Assembly: GCF_000003815.2 (NCBI RefSeq)
Contig: NC_049992.1
Coordinates: forward strand, 5,468,481-5,532,480
Direction: 5' to 3'
DNA length: 64,000 nt
DNA from: Branchiostoma floridae
Lineage: Eukaryota; Chordata; Leptocardii; Amphioxiformes; Branchiostomatidae
Position 1 is the first letter of the stretch. Each line of letters begins with the position of its first letter. The translations under genes and the position numbers were made by a program. Positions 1-11,127 of this stretch are shown here, piece after piece. Under the pieces are notes generated by a model. That model was given only the letters and a program-made list of their open reading frames with translations. It ran no database searches and was not told the origin of the DNA.

Positions 1-14
1 TAACCATTTGAATC

Positions 15-141
15 GATTATGTGTATTCCATGAGAAGTGTAAATACTATGTAACTATATGTTGGCACCCAATATCAGCGCTACGCTGCCTGGGTTTGCCA
101 TTTAATGCATTGTCTGCAATTTCAATAAATCTAAATCTAAA
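15..141 (+). repeat. Dispersed retroelement 3' end, copy 1
   Basis: Shares GTGTATTC.ATGAGA, then TGGCACCC.ATATCAGC, then ATTGTCTGCAA.TTCAATAAATCTA with a second copy at 3461-3580 and an inverted copy near 24193-24310. The shared 3' AATAAATCTAAATCTAA end suggests a non-LTR or SINE tail. The family name is unknown to me. Confidence 0.65.
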
Positions 142-480
142 TTGTTGCAACGTTTATTGTTGTAAATCAGGATGTATCCTCGATTTGGTTTATCGATAAC
201 AAGGTCCTTCATTCACAATCAGCTACTAACTACGTACAATCAACAGCTAACGTTCCTCATAGCAATTCTGACTCGTTCTATTCCACACTGCAGCTGTCCT
301 GTCGCATGTAATGATGCGATCGCAAAACGTCAATAATTTACGTCTAAGTACGGTCCTACGAGTAGTGACAATAGTCATTCGTGAATAGTTTCATCAAGTT
401 GGTACGTCACTAAATGAAGAGAGTCTTTTCACATAGCCATTGCTTTATTCTAACCGACGTTTCGCTGACCGTCTGTCACC

Positions 481-531
481 TTCAGGGCAATTCTGACAGG
501 TCAACATTGTACTGATCAGAATTGCCCTGAA
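481..531. repeat. Perfect 16-bp inverted repeat
   Basis: TTCAGGGCAATTCTGA at 481-496 is repeated in inverse at 516-531. Flanking text (gaccgtctgtcacc on the left, aaggtgacagac on the right) extends the symmetry imperfectly. Probably the core of a small inverted-repeat transposon. The rest of 142-904 shows nothing else I can identify. Confidence 0.6.
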
Positions 532-904
532 GAAGGTGACAGACATTCTTGTACTTATTACAAAACATTACGTTTTGGACCGCACTTATGCTAATCATTT
601 ACATTTGCAGTCCGCTGAGAGGAATTCAGGAATGAATTAGGATCTTTTAGTCAAATAGAATATAGCCCTCATTGGCTAAACATAAATGCAAGCAAATTTA
701 ATGACGTTTGAAAAAAATTGACTAGTTTTCAATTACTCAAAAGCGTTTAGTTAATATGATACTTACAGACAGACATGAAATACATACAGGTAATTTAAAT
801 CTGTAAGCAAAGACTGAATGCATCTACAGGACTCTTCAAAGACTGTAGAGACAGAACACAGTGGACGATGATGATGATGATGATGAATTTTCATCTCCCC
901 ACAG

Positions 905-1730
905 GGTGTTTTCTACCTTCTGTTCTCTGGCTTGGTGATTGGACTGATGGTAGCCGTTGCTGAAATCTCCTGGCACAGAAACCATCGCATCAAAAAGGTT
1001 AGCAGCGACCCTGAAAGCCTTAAGGTACGCGTACAGTGTGTTCATAACTTAATTTAAGGAGAGGTTTGTTGCAAACACAAGTTTGAGAGCTAATTGCAAG
1101 TACAAGAAGACATGTACATTTAAGAATAATGAAAATGATATAAAGACCTAAAATTGATGTTAAAATACACTCTGAAATATTTTTGTTGTGCTTGACCTAA
1201 CTTTTTTGACCGAGTGGAAGACGAATTTTCCAAAGTCCTCTATAATGCATGGTTTCTTCAAGTTGATTTAGTAATGATAATAATGGTAGTATATGACAGA
1301 GCAAGTGAGAATTTTGCGCTCGCTGCAAAACACTAGTGACCCGTTTCCTGTAAAATTGAGAGGTGAAATAACGCTTGCCTTCTGCTGATTTTAAAGTTAT
1401 AGTATTTATCAATCCTCTATCACAAATATACAAAACGTAATACTTATTACTGGTGTTTTTTTATATCATGTACTGTCTACGTAAAATGCTGACAACCGTT
1501 TGAAAGATACTCTACATGATGGCATGCCGGCACTTAGAAAACTTAGGTGAACAATTAAATTATTATGTTAACGTTCTACATTTTGCTAATTTATATCTCT
1601 GTGATTTTTACAGAGCCCAGACGTGAATGATCACAACAAACGGCCTCAACAGCCCAAGGATCACGCTATTCTCAGGGAGTGTCTTCAACTGGCGGAACAA
1701 GGAGAAATTCGTATCACTATTCAGAGATAA
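905..1730 (+). CDS. Ionotropic glutamate receptor A, last two coding exons (5' part outside window)
   Basis: Exons 905-997 and 1614-1730 (stop TAA 1728-1730). The first has an AG acceptor at 903-904 and encodes 31 residues of the last membrane segment M4, starting GVFYLLFSGLVIG and ending HRIKK before a gttagc donor. The second encodes a 38-residue cytoplasmic tail containing HAILRECLQLAEQGEIR. Both match the last two exons of receptor B in this window in length, phase (0/0) and sequence; B reads [13 protein letters not shown] and [17 protein letters not shown] at the same places. M4 anchors the S2 half of the ligand-binding domain in the plasma membrane. Nothing matching S1, the pore or the preceding Trp-Trp exon is visible in 1-904, so the rest should lie to the left. 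A possible AATAAA is at 3122-3127, far downstream and unproven. Confidence 0.85.
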
Positions 1731-3460
1731 AGCCATCAGAAAACGGACAACTGATGCACAAATGCACAATGTAAAAAGTACACGTCCCAACGACGTACAG
1801 ATACCTAGAATGAAATCCTTCAGGAATTCGTGCCTTCACTGCACGGCGACAGAGATGGTTAGGTCTATTTGCAGCATGTGGCACAGCGCCAAACTACAGT
1901 GAAGACCACAGTGAGCATGGACTTGTTTTAATTTTATTCGGTGCCTGGTAACATAAACAGGACTACAGCTTGTAAAGTATTGCCTACAGCGAAATAACAG
2001 ATATCATTACCATCTTATACTGGTAAGGGTGGTATCACGAACATTTACACATATCTTTAGCCACAGTTGGTGTTGGTCATTATTGACCGAAGGAGGCCAT
2101 ATATATTACATATCTAACCCAGTGATCTCTGGTAGCTTATCAACTGTTAACGGATTTTGTAACGAATCTAAATTTATACGTAAAAACGTTGATCCTACGC
2201 TGTAAACAACGTAAGTAACATAGATATTACATATCTTAGGAGAAAACTTACCTACGTCATTAGTAGTACGATCAAACGATGGGATACCAAAAGGACATAC
2301 TATCAGAGGAATGCAAGGCTGGATGGAAAATTGATTATCTCGAGATGATGGAGAAACTTTGAAGAGACATTGCCATTGGAGGTACCCTATGGGCATTGAA
2401 CTAACGTCGCCGTTTGTACACGTGAATCATTCCAGAATCTACCTGAAAGACCAAGTGGAGCCTACAAGCTGATATTGTGACACACATGTCTTAACCCATA
2501 GAGTTACCATGACAACGGGAAGCTGATGACCGATTCCACAAGGGTGTAGCCGCAGGCCCTGGTTTTGATTTTATCGTGTAGTTTCTGAGTGGTGGAGTAG
2601 GAAGACCCAGTTCTGATGATGTCCTAGAATACAGTTACGACGACAATGATATGACTACCAGTTTTATGGGGGAATGGGCTCGTTCGCAATTTTAAACATT
2701 GATTGCCTAATACAGGGGGCGCCGTGGACATCATCTCTCGGCATGAAAGAATTCAATGTTGAAAATGGCGTATCAGTGTAGCCCAATAATAAATGCGATG
2801 GCAGCTAGCTGCATAGGAGGCCATTTAAAAGCGTTGTATGCCTGCTCGATACAAATGTTTTCACATGTCCCCATCGACACATGCGGCCACGAGGGACAAC
2901 GAAAGCAGCGTGCATACTAAGGACTTTCCAGACTCACCATAAGACATTTATATAAGGATACAGCCTTAGATAAAGTTTTATTCTTATTGTATGGCATGAA
3001 CAATGTTCGCAAACACATATCATAATTAAAGGGCTGATGATGTTATCAATTCTATTCTGATATGGGAAGTATTATAGAATTGCAATAACTATGTTCTCAT
3101 CTGGTACAATCAAGATTATGCAATAAATACATAGCAATAAATGTACAGCAATTCCCTGTGTTAGCGTTTATATATGCTGCATTGTATACCTATTTCATCG
3201 TCAGCAAATAATCATTTATAATTACATATACGCTGGGAAGTGCATTTACACATACATACAAAATCGTATTTTATTTGACCAATATGTCATGAGATTTTGA
3301 TTTTACGTGCCAAAAGGGCCGTACACCGTGTAGTTGATGATAAAGATGTTCAAGCGAGTAAGGCTTTAGCTTGTGCTAAACAAGCCTATATATCAAGTCT
3401 AACTTATTTGCTACAAAAGAAGGTTGGAGAATTGTTGAAGTATGCGTTAAGTTGAGTTAG
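1731..3460. other. Flank of receptor A, no gene recognised
   Basis: Non-coding sequence after the receptor A stop; it may include a 3' UTR. No ORF with recognisable similarity and no clear repeat were seen. Confidence 0.5.
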
Positions 3461-3580
3461 TTATGTGTATTCTATGAGATGTATAAACGTACATATGTGT
3501 TGGCACCCGATATCAGCTAAGCTACCTGATTTAGCCATATATATGGCATTGTCTGCAAATTCAATAAATCTAAATAATCT
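3461..3580 (+). repeat. Dispersed retroelement 3' end, copy 2
   Basis: Same block order as copy 1 at 15-141, with point differences and small deletions, ending TTCAATAAATCTAAATAA. Confidence 0.65.
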
Positions 3581-3949
3581 CTCCTCGCTGTAAGGAACTG
3601 ATTTGGCCTCTTCCTAATACCTTCTGGCCGTTCACCTCAAACTCGAGAAAAAACTATCACCTTGCTCAATGCCTCTTATCAGTGTGAAAATCAGTCCAAT
3701 AGGGATATAGGATTTTTGGAAACTTATTATAGACCAGTGGTCATCGCACCTTGAACACCATGGTAGCAAACAGTTCTTAGTCTGCTGAGGATAAATGGTC
3801 AACCTTACACGTAGCATAAACTAACAGGAATAGGATGTTTACGTTTCTGTTGACTTCGAGATGTTATCCATCGATTCCAAGCTCCACCGGTTCTGACCGG
3901 CGGAGGCCAGATTAAGCCGGGTTACGTAAGGCTGCATTCATCGAGCTTC

Positions 3950-4390
3950 TGCATTTGTGTTGCTGAGATCTGCCCTGCGTGGGAGGATGCCATGGCTGTA
4001 CGTACGCTGAAGTCCAATAACTTCATCTTAGTCCAGACATGCTCTAGCCTTCACCCTAGGGATCTGGGAAGACACTGGTCTGGAAGGTGAAAGAAATGGG
4101 GGGGGGGGGGGGGTTGTTCTCCGTTTACCACTTTGTAGTATTGAACTATTACTTAGCGTCATTATGGTATACAGATTAGTATAACGTGCTCAGTTAATCT
4201 TCATATGAGGTGCCATTAACAAAGTCCGACCAGGCATCTCTATCTAGCATGGCGGCTACCAAGCTGTAGTCCTTTAAACAAACCCCCTCCTCGTTTAAAG
4301 TTAAAGGAAGACTGCTGTTGATAAGAAAGACCACACTATCATAATTATATACAGATGACATCTGCCTGCATTATTAAGTATCCTACTTTA
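3950..4390. repeat. Dispersed repeat, copy 1 of 2, with a G16 tract
   Basis: Shares GCATTTGTGTTGCTG, AATAACTTCATCTTAGTCC and TACAGATTAGTATAAC blocks in the same order with 7550-7870. A run of 16 G occurs at 4098-4113. It has diverged from the other copy by substitutions and indels, so an old transposable element is likely. Confidence 0.6.
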
Positions 4391-7300
4391 ATATCCAGGT
4401 TGCGAAAACGAATTTGTAAAGCGGACAAAGAAGCAAAACAATCAAAGATATGCTTGATATAGCGTAATGCTGCGTTTATCGAGCTTCAGTCGACAGAAGG
4501 AATAGATAATCGGTGATCTTTTACAGTTGGGGATTAATTGACATTGCTGGGGTCGACCTTCACCCGTCAGTGGAAGAGAGCAATTTGTTCCTGTAGTGCA
4601 GACACGGGCACGGAAAATCAATAAGTAGAAGTTACATTGTTTAAGTTGAGCATTATATCACATAGTTTATTTCAATGGAAACTCAATGATTCATATTGAA
4701 GGCATTATGTGCATTGTTATATTGTATGTGAAAATGAAAGAGAACATATTTATGAATTCACAAGCAGATTTTTGCGTTGTATAATTGTGTTTCTATAAAT
4801 TGAAGATGTGACAACATACAATGTTTCATCATGATGCACCGCGGTGTCTCTAGATGGATGACGGTTAGTCTCCACCAGACTGACCACGCTGTCTATTTTG
4901 GGAAGATAATTTGTCGGGGGGGGGGGGGGGGGGTTTGCTACCAGAGGAGTTGGCCGATCGGAGAGAAAACATTAACCTTAGCATGGACTGACTACCCTGG
5001 CTAATTTCCCGATTTTTTTTGCCGAAGTCTGCAATCTCCGCTCCCGGAATGCCTAGTGGAGGATAGATAACGGTATGACAATGGCAGAATTGCAGGTTAT
5101 ACAAAAACATATCACTTAGGGACTGATCTGACATAAATATGACATCATCATTACAAACTGTTCAGATTTGATGCGGTGGCAGGTACACAGCTCAAAGGAT
5201 ATGACGATTTTGCTTTCACGTGGTCTTTAACAATTCTCTTGACTATCATATTAATTCCTCTGAATTGAATATCAAAGGATGCGTTTAATTGTTCTTTCGG
5301 TGCTTCTTTGTGTGATTGTTTCGTTAATCGGATCTTATCAAATTCTCGTTTTTATCAAATTTGTTTAGTCAACGATTAAACTGTACTGCATTTCCTTGAC
5401 GGAACAACAAATATCCGCCAAAAATCACATAGTGTCAAAACTGGCATTTTACATATTTAGTATAGCGAACACGGGGTAAAGTCATTATGTAGTGCTAATT
5501 CAAATATAGTATGAACAATACGATAAATAGAGTATCATTTTCAAATTGCGTCTCTCATGCTTTTTGGCATGTTATATTATATTTGACAGGATGTGCTTAT
5601 CTTAACAAATAAAATTACTTTTTGGCGCACAATTTGGTGTAATTCCAATCTTTTCCAGTAGGCGGGGTCCCAGGTCAAGATTTTATCACTAAATAAAATA
5701 TGGACAGCAGTTAGCACCGATTTAAATGCCGTTGAAATACATCAGAAGCCTACGCGTTTCCAGTCGTCACCATCGTTTAAAAATCGACAACATTAGCACA
5801 GTTAGAATCAAACATGGTAGACCATCTGAAGTTATACTGTTTAAGGTTAAAAATAGATGAGAATAGATGAGAATGATTTATCTGTAAAACATCGCAGCCT
5901 AAAGGCTGAGTAGTTTAATACATTATGTATAAATATGTTATAAAGGAAAATAAATAATAGGGTCAAAAAGTAAACATCATCCAATAGAAATGATTTTTCA
6001 AATTAATTCCGTAATAAAAATTACAATCACAATATTATTTATTTTTATCAATAACGTCATGCGCACTTGTTTTGACTTCCCGATCCACCAATCGGGAGAA
6101 GGAAATACAAACAGGAGATTTTTTTTAGAAACCTGAACAAACACAGCAGACTGACAACAGAATGCAGACTGTGCCATACGTAAATATAACAGTGGGGAGC
6201 CATGCGGCCTGGCCACGCTGACAGCGCTCTGACCGCAGTTAATCAATATCAGACTCTGAATCATTTACGGTTGTCTGAGGAGCACCTAGTACCACGGGGG
6301 ACCACCATAGTTGTGTATGTATGAGGTTGTCACTTACTCCAGCGTACTATGATTGAAGACCCTTCGGCAGACGACAAACCACCTCCTCTGCAATCCATGG
6401 AACTGTGGGGTCGTCAGTTTACCATCCATAGCTGGCAGTACTGACTGTGATTACCTACAGGAACATTTGGGCCCTCCCCAGTACCGTTGGCTCGTAACTA
6501 TGGCCTGCTAAAATTGCTACTTCCGCCGATTTTGCAGCATTTGTTGAGACATATCAAGAATTAAGGTAAGATTATGCAATGTGTAGTGAAATATTGTTAA
6601 TCTTTTCGCGGATTGTGTGCCATGTTATATTTTCTTGCACGGGATATGCTATTTAAACAGTATGTATAGCTGCTTTCTTCAAAATGATAGAAAGCACAAT
6701 ATCCAAGTTTCGATGTAATCTTGTATATAAGGAGTTCACAGTACTGTCTAGCATGGTGTATCCCTTGGTAGGGGCAAGGATAGAATTCTAAGATGTACAA
6801 AAATATCTACATGGCTACAATAATCACCAATCTCGGAACCTCAATATCGTAATTGTGGGTTTACCATTGACATATCGTAAACGGTTAAAATATGCATTGC
6901 TTTTTTTTAGATTTTCCACAATTGTAGGGGGATTTACATAACAGGGGACAATATATGAACCTGGTGACCATACTTTAAGGTTTGATATTGCATGGAAGTA
7001 ATCGATCTTCCTAGATGAATTTTAAGTAAAAATATTTGATCGCGACTTGCAAAGAAATGGTAATCTAATGGTTATCATTTCAATCACTTACGTACAGATA
7101 TGGTATTGACTAATGACATGGCCTTTAAGCTTCCTAAAAGGATGAGCTAATCTAGTCGTGTGAACGATATATGCTTATTCCACTATAATCAGTGTTACTC
7201 GAACAGCCATCCCAGTTGATTGATACTGTAAACTACGACAAGCACTACCATGGCTCACCTTCCCACGCAAATGCTTACGATGTCAACCCTACAATTCATA

Positions 7301-7549
7301 TAAATGAAGTAGTATTAGTATGGTATGCGTCTTGCTTATGAAGGAGCTTGTATGCCAATAACAAGACAATAACGATGCCTCTGCCGATTTGGTACCTGAT
7401 AAACAAGACTGGACTGATAGAACTGTGAAACTTAATGCCATCGTGCTGTTGGATATTAATCTCTTATGGTGCCTTTTGCCAACACGAAGGAATTTCTCTG
7501 ACTCGCCGACAGTTGGCTGAGACTGGAATGGCAGGGTTGATATCGTAAT
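4391..7549. other. Intergenic, no gene recognised
   Basis: A G18 run lies at 4916-4933. Otherwise this is AT-rich sequence with only short unsupported ORFs. I see no exon with family similarity. Confidence 0.5.
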
Positions 7550-7870
7550 GCATTTGTGTTGCTGCGGGATCAGCCCTGTGCGAGAGGGCACTATTGCTGT
7601 ACGTACGTTGAAGTTCAATAACTTCATCTTAGTCCAGACATGCCGTTAAGCCTTTACCCTTGAGGTTCGTGAAGACTCTGGTCTGGAAGATAAGATAGAT
7701 GGGGGGCTCCGTTTGGCACTTATATATGAAATATCGAAAGGGGACTATTACTTACCATCACTATGTTATACAGATTAGTATAACATTTTAAGTTGAAAAA
7801 AGACTGCTATTGATAAGACCACACAAACATGATTATACGACTCACGTCTTTATCAAGTCTCCTACTTTTT
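7550..7870. repeat. Dispersed repeat, copy 2 of 2
   Basis: Homologous to 3950-4390, including the ACTTCATCTTAGTCCAGACATG block and ACAGATTAGTATAACA near its right end. Confidence 0.6.
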
Positions 7871-8195
7871 TCATAGAAAATGTTGCAAAAAATTGTACAT
7901 AGAATGTACATAGTATACTATTCTATATAGTACATGTATATAGAATAATACTCTGTGTGTTCAGTCGTTTGTTCAACATTTCTCACCACTTAGATCTTAT
8001 TACAAAGCCCCAATTTCTTTGCTCATCGTCGAACACATCGTCGCCAGAGTCTTCGGGTGCTCGTGTCATGTCATCCATATAATGGAATAAGCCTGACCTA
8101 ATGGCCTTAAGCCGTGGCGTTAAAACCAATCCGTTATCATTGCAGAGCCGACCCCGGTTGACATATACCTTAGCCTAATCAAAGGGTGATACTTA

Positions 8196-8475
8196 GTAGT
8201 CTCCGTTGCAGTCTTCGAACGGGCCTGGTTTTTAATTAAGGGCTGGTGGGGGGTTGGTTCGCGATTGTCAACGTTGGCTAGGTTCTCTTCTGCCAGGTCT
8301 AGACTGGGCGAAACTCGCTTTCACAGCAAACTTCCTTCCTCAACAAACTCCCTCCGTCGGCAAACTCCCTTTCCCGGTACAAGAGAGCCTAGCCAACGTT
8401 GAAAATAGCGAACAAATCAGCCCCCCCCCCCCCCCACAAAAAAACAGCCCCGTTCGAAGACTGCAATGGAGGCTA
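8196..8475. mobile_element. 280-bp palindromic MITE with 8-bp target duplication
   Basis: The two ends are inverted copies: TAGTCTCCGTTGCAGTC on the left, and the right end reads TAGCCTCCATTGCAGTC in inverse. The similarity continues inward (AACGTTGGCTAGG against CCTAGCCAACGTT). GATACTTA flanks both sides at 8188-8195 and 8476-8483, as expected for a hAT-type 8-bp duplication. There is no ORF, so it is non-autonomous. A C15 run lies at 8421-8435. Confidence 0.85.
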
Positions 8476-9705
8476 GATACTTAAGGGATAGCTGTTTCTC
8501 TGGGAAAAATTTCTCCTGCTGTTAAAATATATTGCCCTTAATTTAGGCCCTCACAACGAAACAACTTTGTATCCCTGCTGGACGTATCTAGGTCATGGCC
8601 GTTAGAATCTGATAAATCATGTATTAGCAAGCACGTGCCTGCACTGCAAACATTTTGAACAAGAGACTTTTCATTAGCCAGGATGACGCGTGTGAGACAA
8701 AGTAAATGCCACGGGTAAAATACGGTTCCGCTATTATCGGTGCACATACACCGCACTGCAACAAACCTCTGGCCATTTAAAGCAAAGAAATCTCCACATC
8801 TGAGAGGAGAGCTGTATTGCGGCTGTCAGAGATTTAGCTGCAATGATGCATATAAACTGCTTTCAACGCTGCATACTCACTCGATTCTATTCACTTGAAA
8901 GTATGATGGAAAAAATGCATTCACCTATGCCAGGTGCGGTGCTGTTGATCAGCTTATCAGAACCATATCAGGCGCAGCATCCAACAATAAGTGAATAGAC
9001 GTTTCGACAATCTGTCGCCATCCTCTGGGCAATTACAAGAGGAGTCCACCCATATCTGCAGTGCAAAGTCATTCAGTGAGAATATCAAACTTCGGAAAAA
9101 TAAAATATAATTTCATCACGAAGCCGTTCAGGACAAGCTTTGACAGTTTCCGGTCAAATTCATTGAAATGATGGATTACCAAAAAATGTTTTCAGCTGCC
9201 AATACTTCCCTAAATGATGATAAATTTATGTTTTGCTGTGGTGCTTTCCGATTACAAAGGATAGAGAGTAGTTACGCCTTTGATCACCGCATGCGGCAAA
9301 CGAGGTACATGTTCCATCCATTACTGTACGTTGTATTCAGGGATCAAGCCCATTGTGGTAGTTAATAATTAATATATAGCCCACTGACCGCAACACATGT
9401 TTAAAATGTTAAAATGTGTTGTAATATGATTTCGCTTACAGACACGGATACGTCGGTTTACAGTCCAGACCACTGAAATGGCATGTTGTTATATTTGGAG
9501 TCCGTTTGTTTCTATATGCAGACTTCCTAGCGCGATGGCAGTAACAGCCCGCGAGAATTGCTGCATTTTGCACAGATAGAGAGACTTGGTGTTGCCTGGG
9601 CTGTACTGTACACATTTATGTGCCAAAATATGAAATGACACGTCGATGAAGGATAGACATCCAGGTAATAAGATACGCAAAAAGCAGTTACTCAAGGCAT
9701 CAAAC

Positions 9706-9758
9706 TGGATATGCAATTTTGGAAACGGTCAAAACCGTTTCCCAAATCATATCCAGTT
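9706..9758. repeat. Long hairpin-forming palindrome
   Basis: CTGGATATG..ATTTTGGAAACGGT is followed, after a 3-base centre, by its inverse ACCGTTTCCCAAAT.ATATCCAG. Stem about 24 bp with few mismatches. Possibly two fused transposon ends; no other copy was seen. Confidence 0.7.
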
Positions 9759-10509
9759 GGTTGAGTGACTGAGTTTTGATGAAATTTTGGCGTAAAGGGC
9801 AATGACTCTTGTTGGCATTTATCCAGATAGAGGGATCTGGACTGATGAAGATGGTGGAGCACCCGAGTGTGACCTTTTTCATAGCTGGCAATAAAACTTG
9901 GCTTTGGCTCTCATGTACAACATAAATGTGCAGTGATGGAAGTACGTTAAACGTGCCTTGATTGTAATGGTGATGATGATGCTGGGTCATTGATGTGTAT
10001 ATATGTAAGAGGCCAGATGGCAAAGCTAAGAAAAAAATATGATTTTCATAACATTCATACCATTAGGCTCCCTCTTGTTCTGCCAAAATTACCAGTTCTA
10101 ATCATCTACATGTTTTTATGAACTTGTACAATTATATAATATTAAAGAAACAGAATGAACATCTTGATACTGCTTTTTAATGCAATGAAAGAAGAAGAAC
10201 TTGCCGCAAGACGTATGTGCATGGTATTTCTTTCGCCGAAGGAATAGTAATCTAATCTATTCCGTACGTGAACATGAACATTTTATCTCGTACCGGCGGC
10301 TTGAATGTCAGCACGTCAAATCCATTCCACTGAACATAAACCTGGCTCAACCTAACGGAACGTAATACATCTGCCTTCGGGTTGGATTTTAACGGTTGGA
10401 GAAAGTCGTTTTGCTTCAGTCATATTCAGTAGAAAATTTCAAACGGGGAAAATGGGGCCCAGAGTCTTATGCGATATGCGATAGATATCCCCATCATCAT
10501 CATTTGGTG

Positions 10510-11127
10510 GTCAAAACTTTAAGTGCTCACTGCCTTTGTCCTCCAGCCCTTTCTATCTCATATAGCTCAGTTTGGCAGATCGTCAAATAGGCTGATATGT
10601 TTGTATGGCCATACTTTGGTGCCCACAGAAGTACATTACTGATGACATTCCCTTCGCTCCATGTCCAGCGAAACGTATCCTTCTTTCAAATGTTCACTAG
10701 TAATGGAGGCCTCAATGCCTTTGTCCTCCAGCCCTTTCTATCCCACATAGCCCAGCTTGGCAGTCACCCAGGCCTGACTTTGGTGCCCACAGAAGTAAAT
10801 TCATTTGCTCATCCAGGAATGTTCAGCGAAACGTAACGTTATCCTTTTCTCAAATATGACTTCAGTGATGGGGGCCTCATAAAGCAGTTCCTTTATGGGA
10901 TAATTTTTACAGCAGACATTTAGGGCAGCACGTAGCAGCTTTGTATAGCTGCCATCACGTTTTCTGGTTCTCTTGAGTAGTTTTGGACAGGTCTGTGGGT
11001 TCTTTGAGTGGCAAAGATGAATGCCTAAGACTACTGGCACTGTGAGATAAGCATACGCTACCACGAATAATTCATTTGGTTCAACCGTTTCAGTACGGTT
11101 CAGTACGATTAAGTCATATGTCAACAT
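10510..11127 (-). mobile_element. Degenerate LINE-like ORF fragment with a tandem-duplicated 3' part
   Basis: On the minus strand, 11127 to 10801 reads RKRDGSYTKLLRAALN and later ITLRFAEHSW, then in another frame LLLWAPKS. This resembles the region after the reverse transcriptase domain of invertebrate non-LTR elements (pattern YT.LLR..LN ... RLRFAGH ... LLW.P). The plus-strand sequence 10525-10700 is repeated imperfectly at 10708-10870 (CCTTTGTCCTCCAGCCCTTTC and TTGGTGCCCACAGAAGTA in both). It is broken and not a functional element. Confidence 0.55.
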
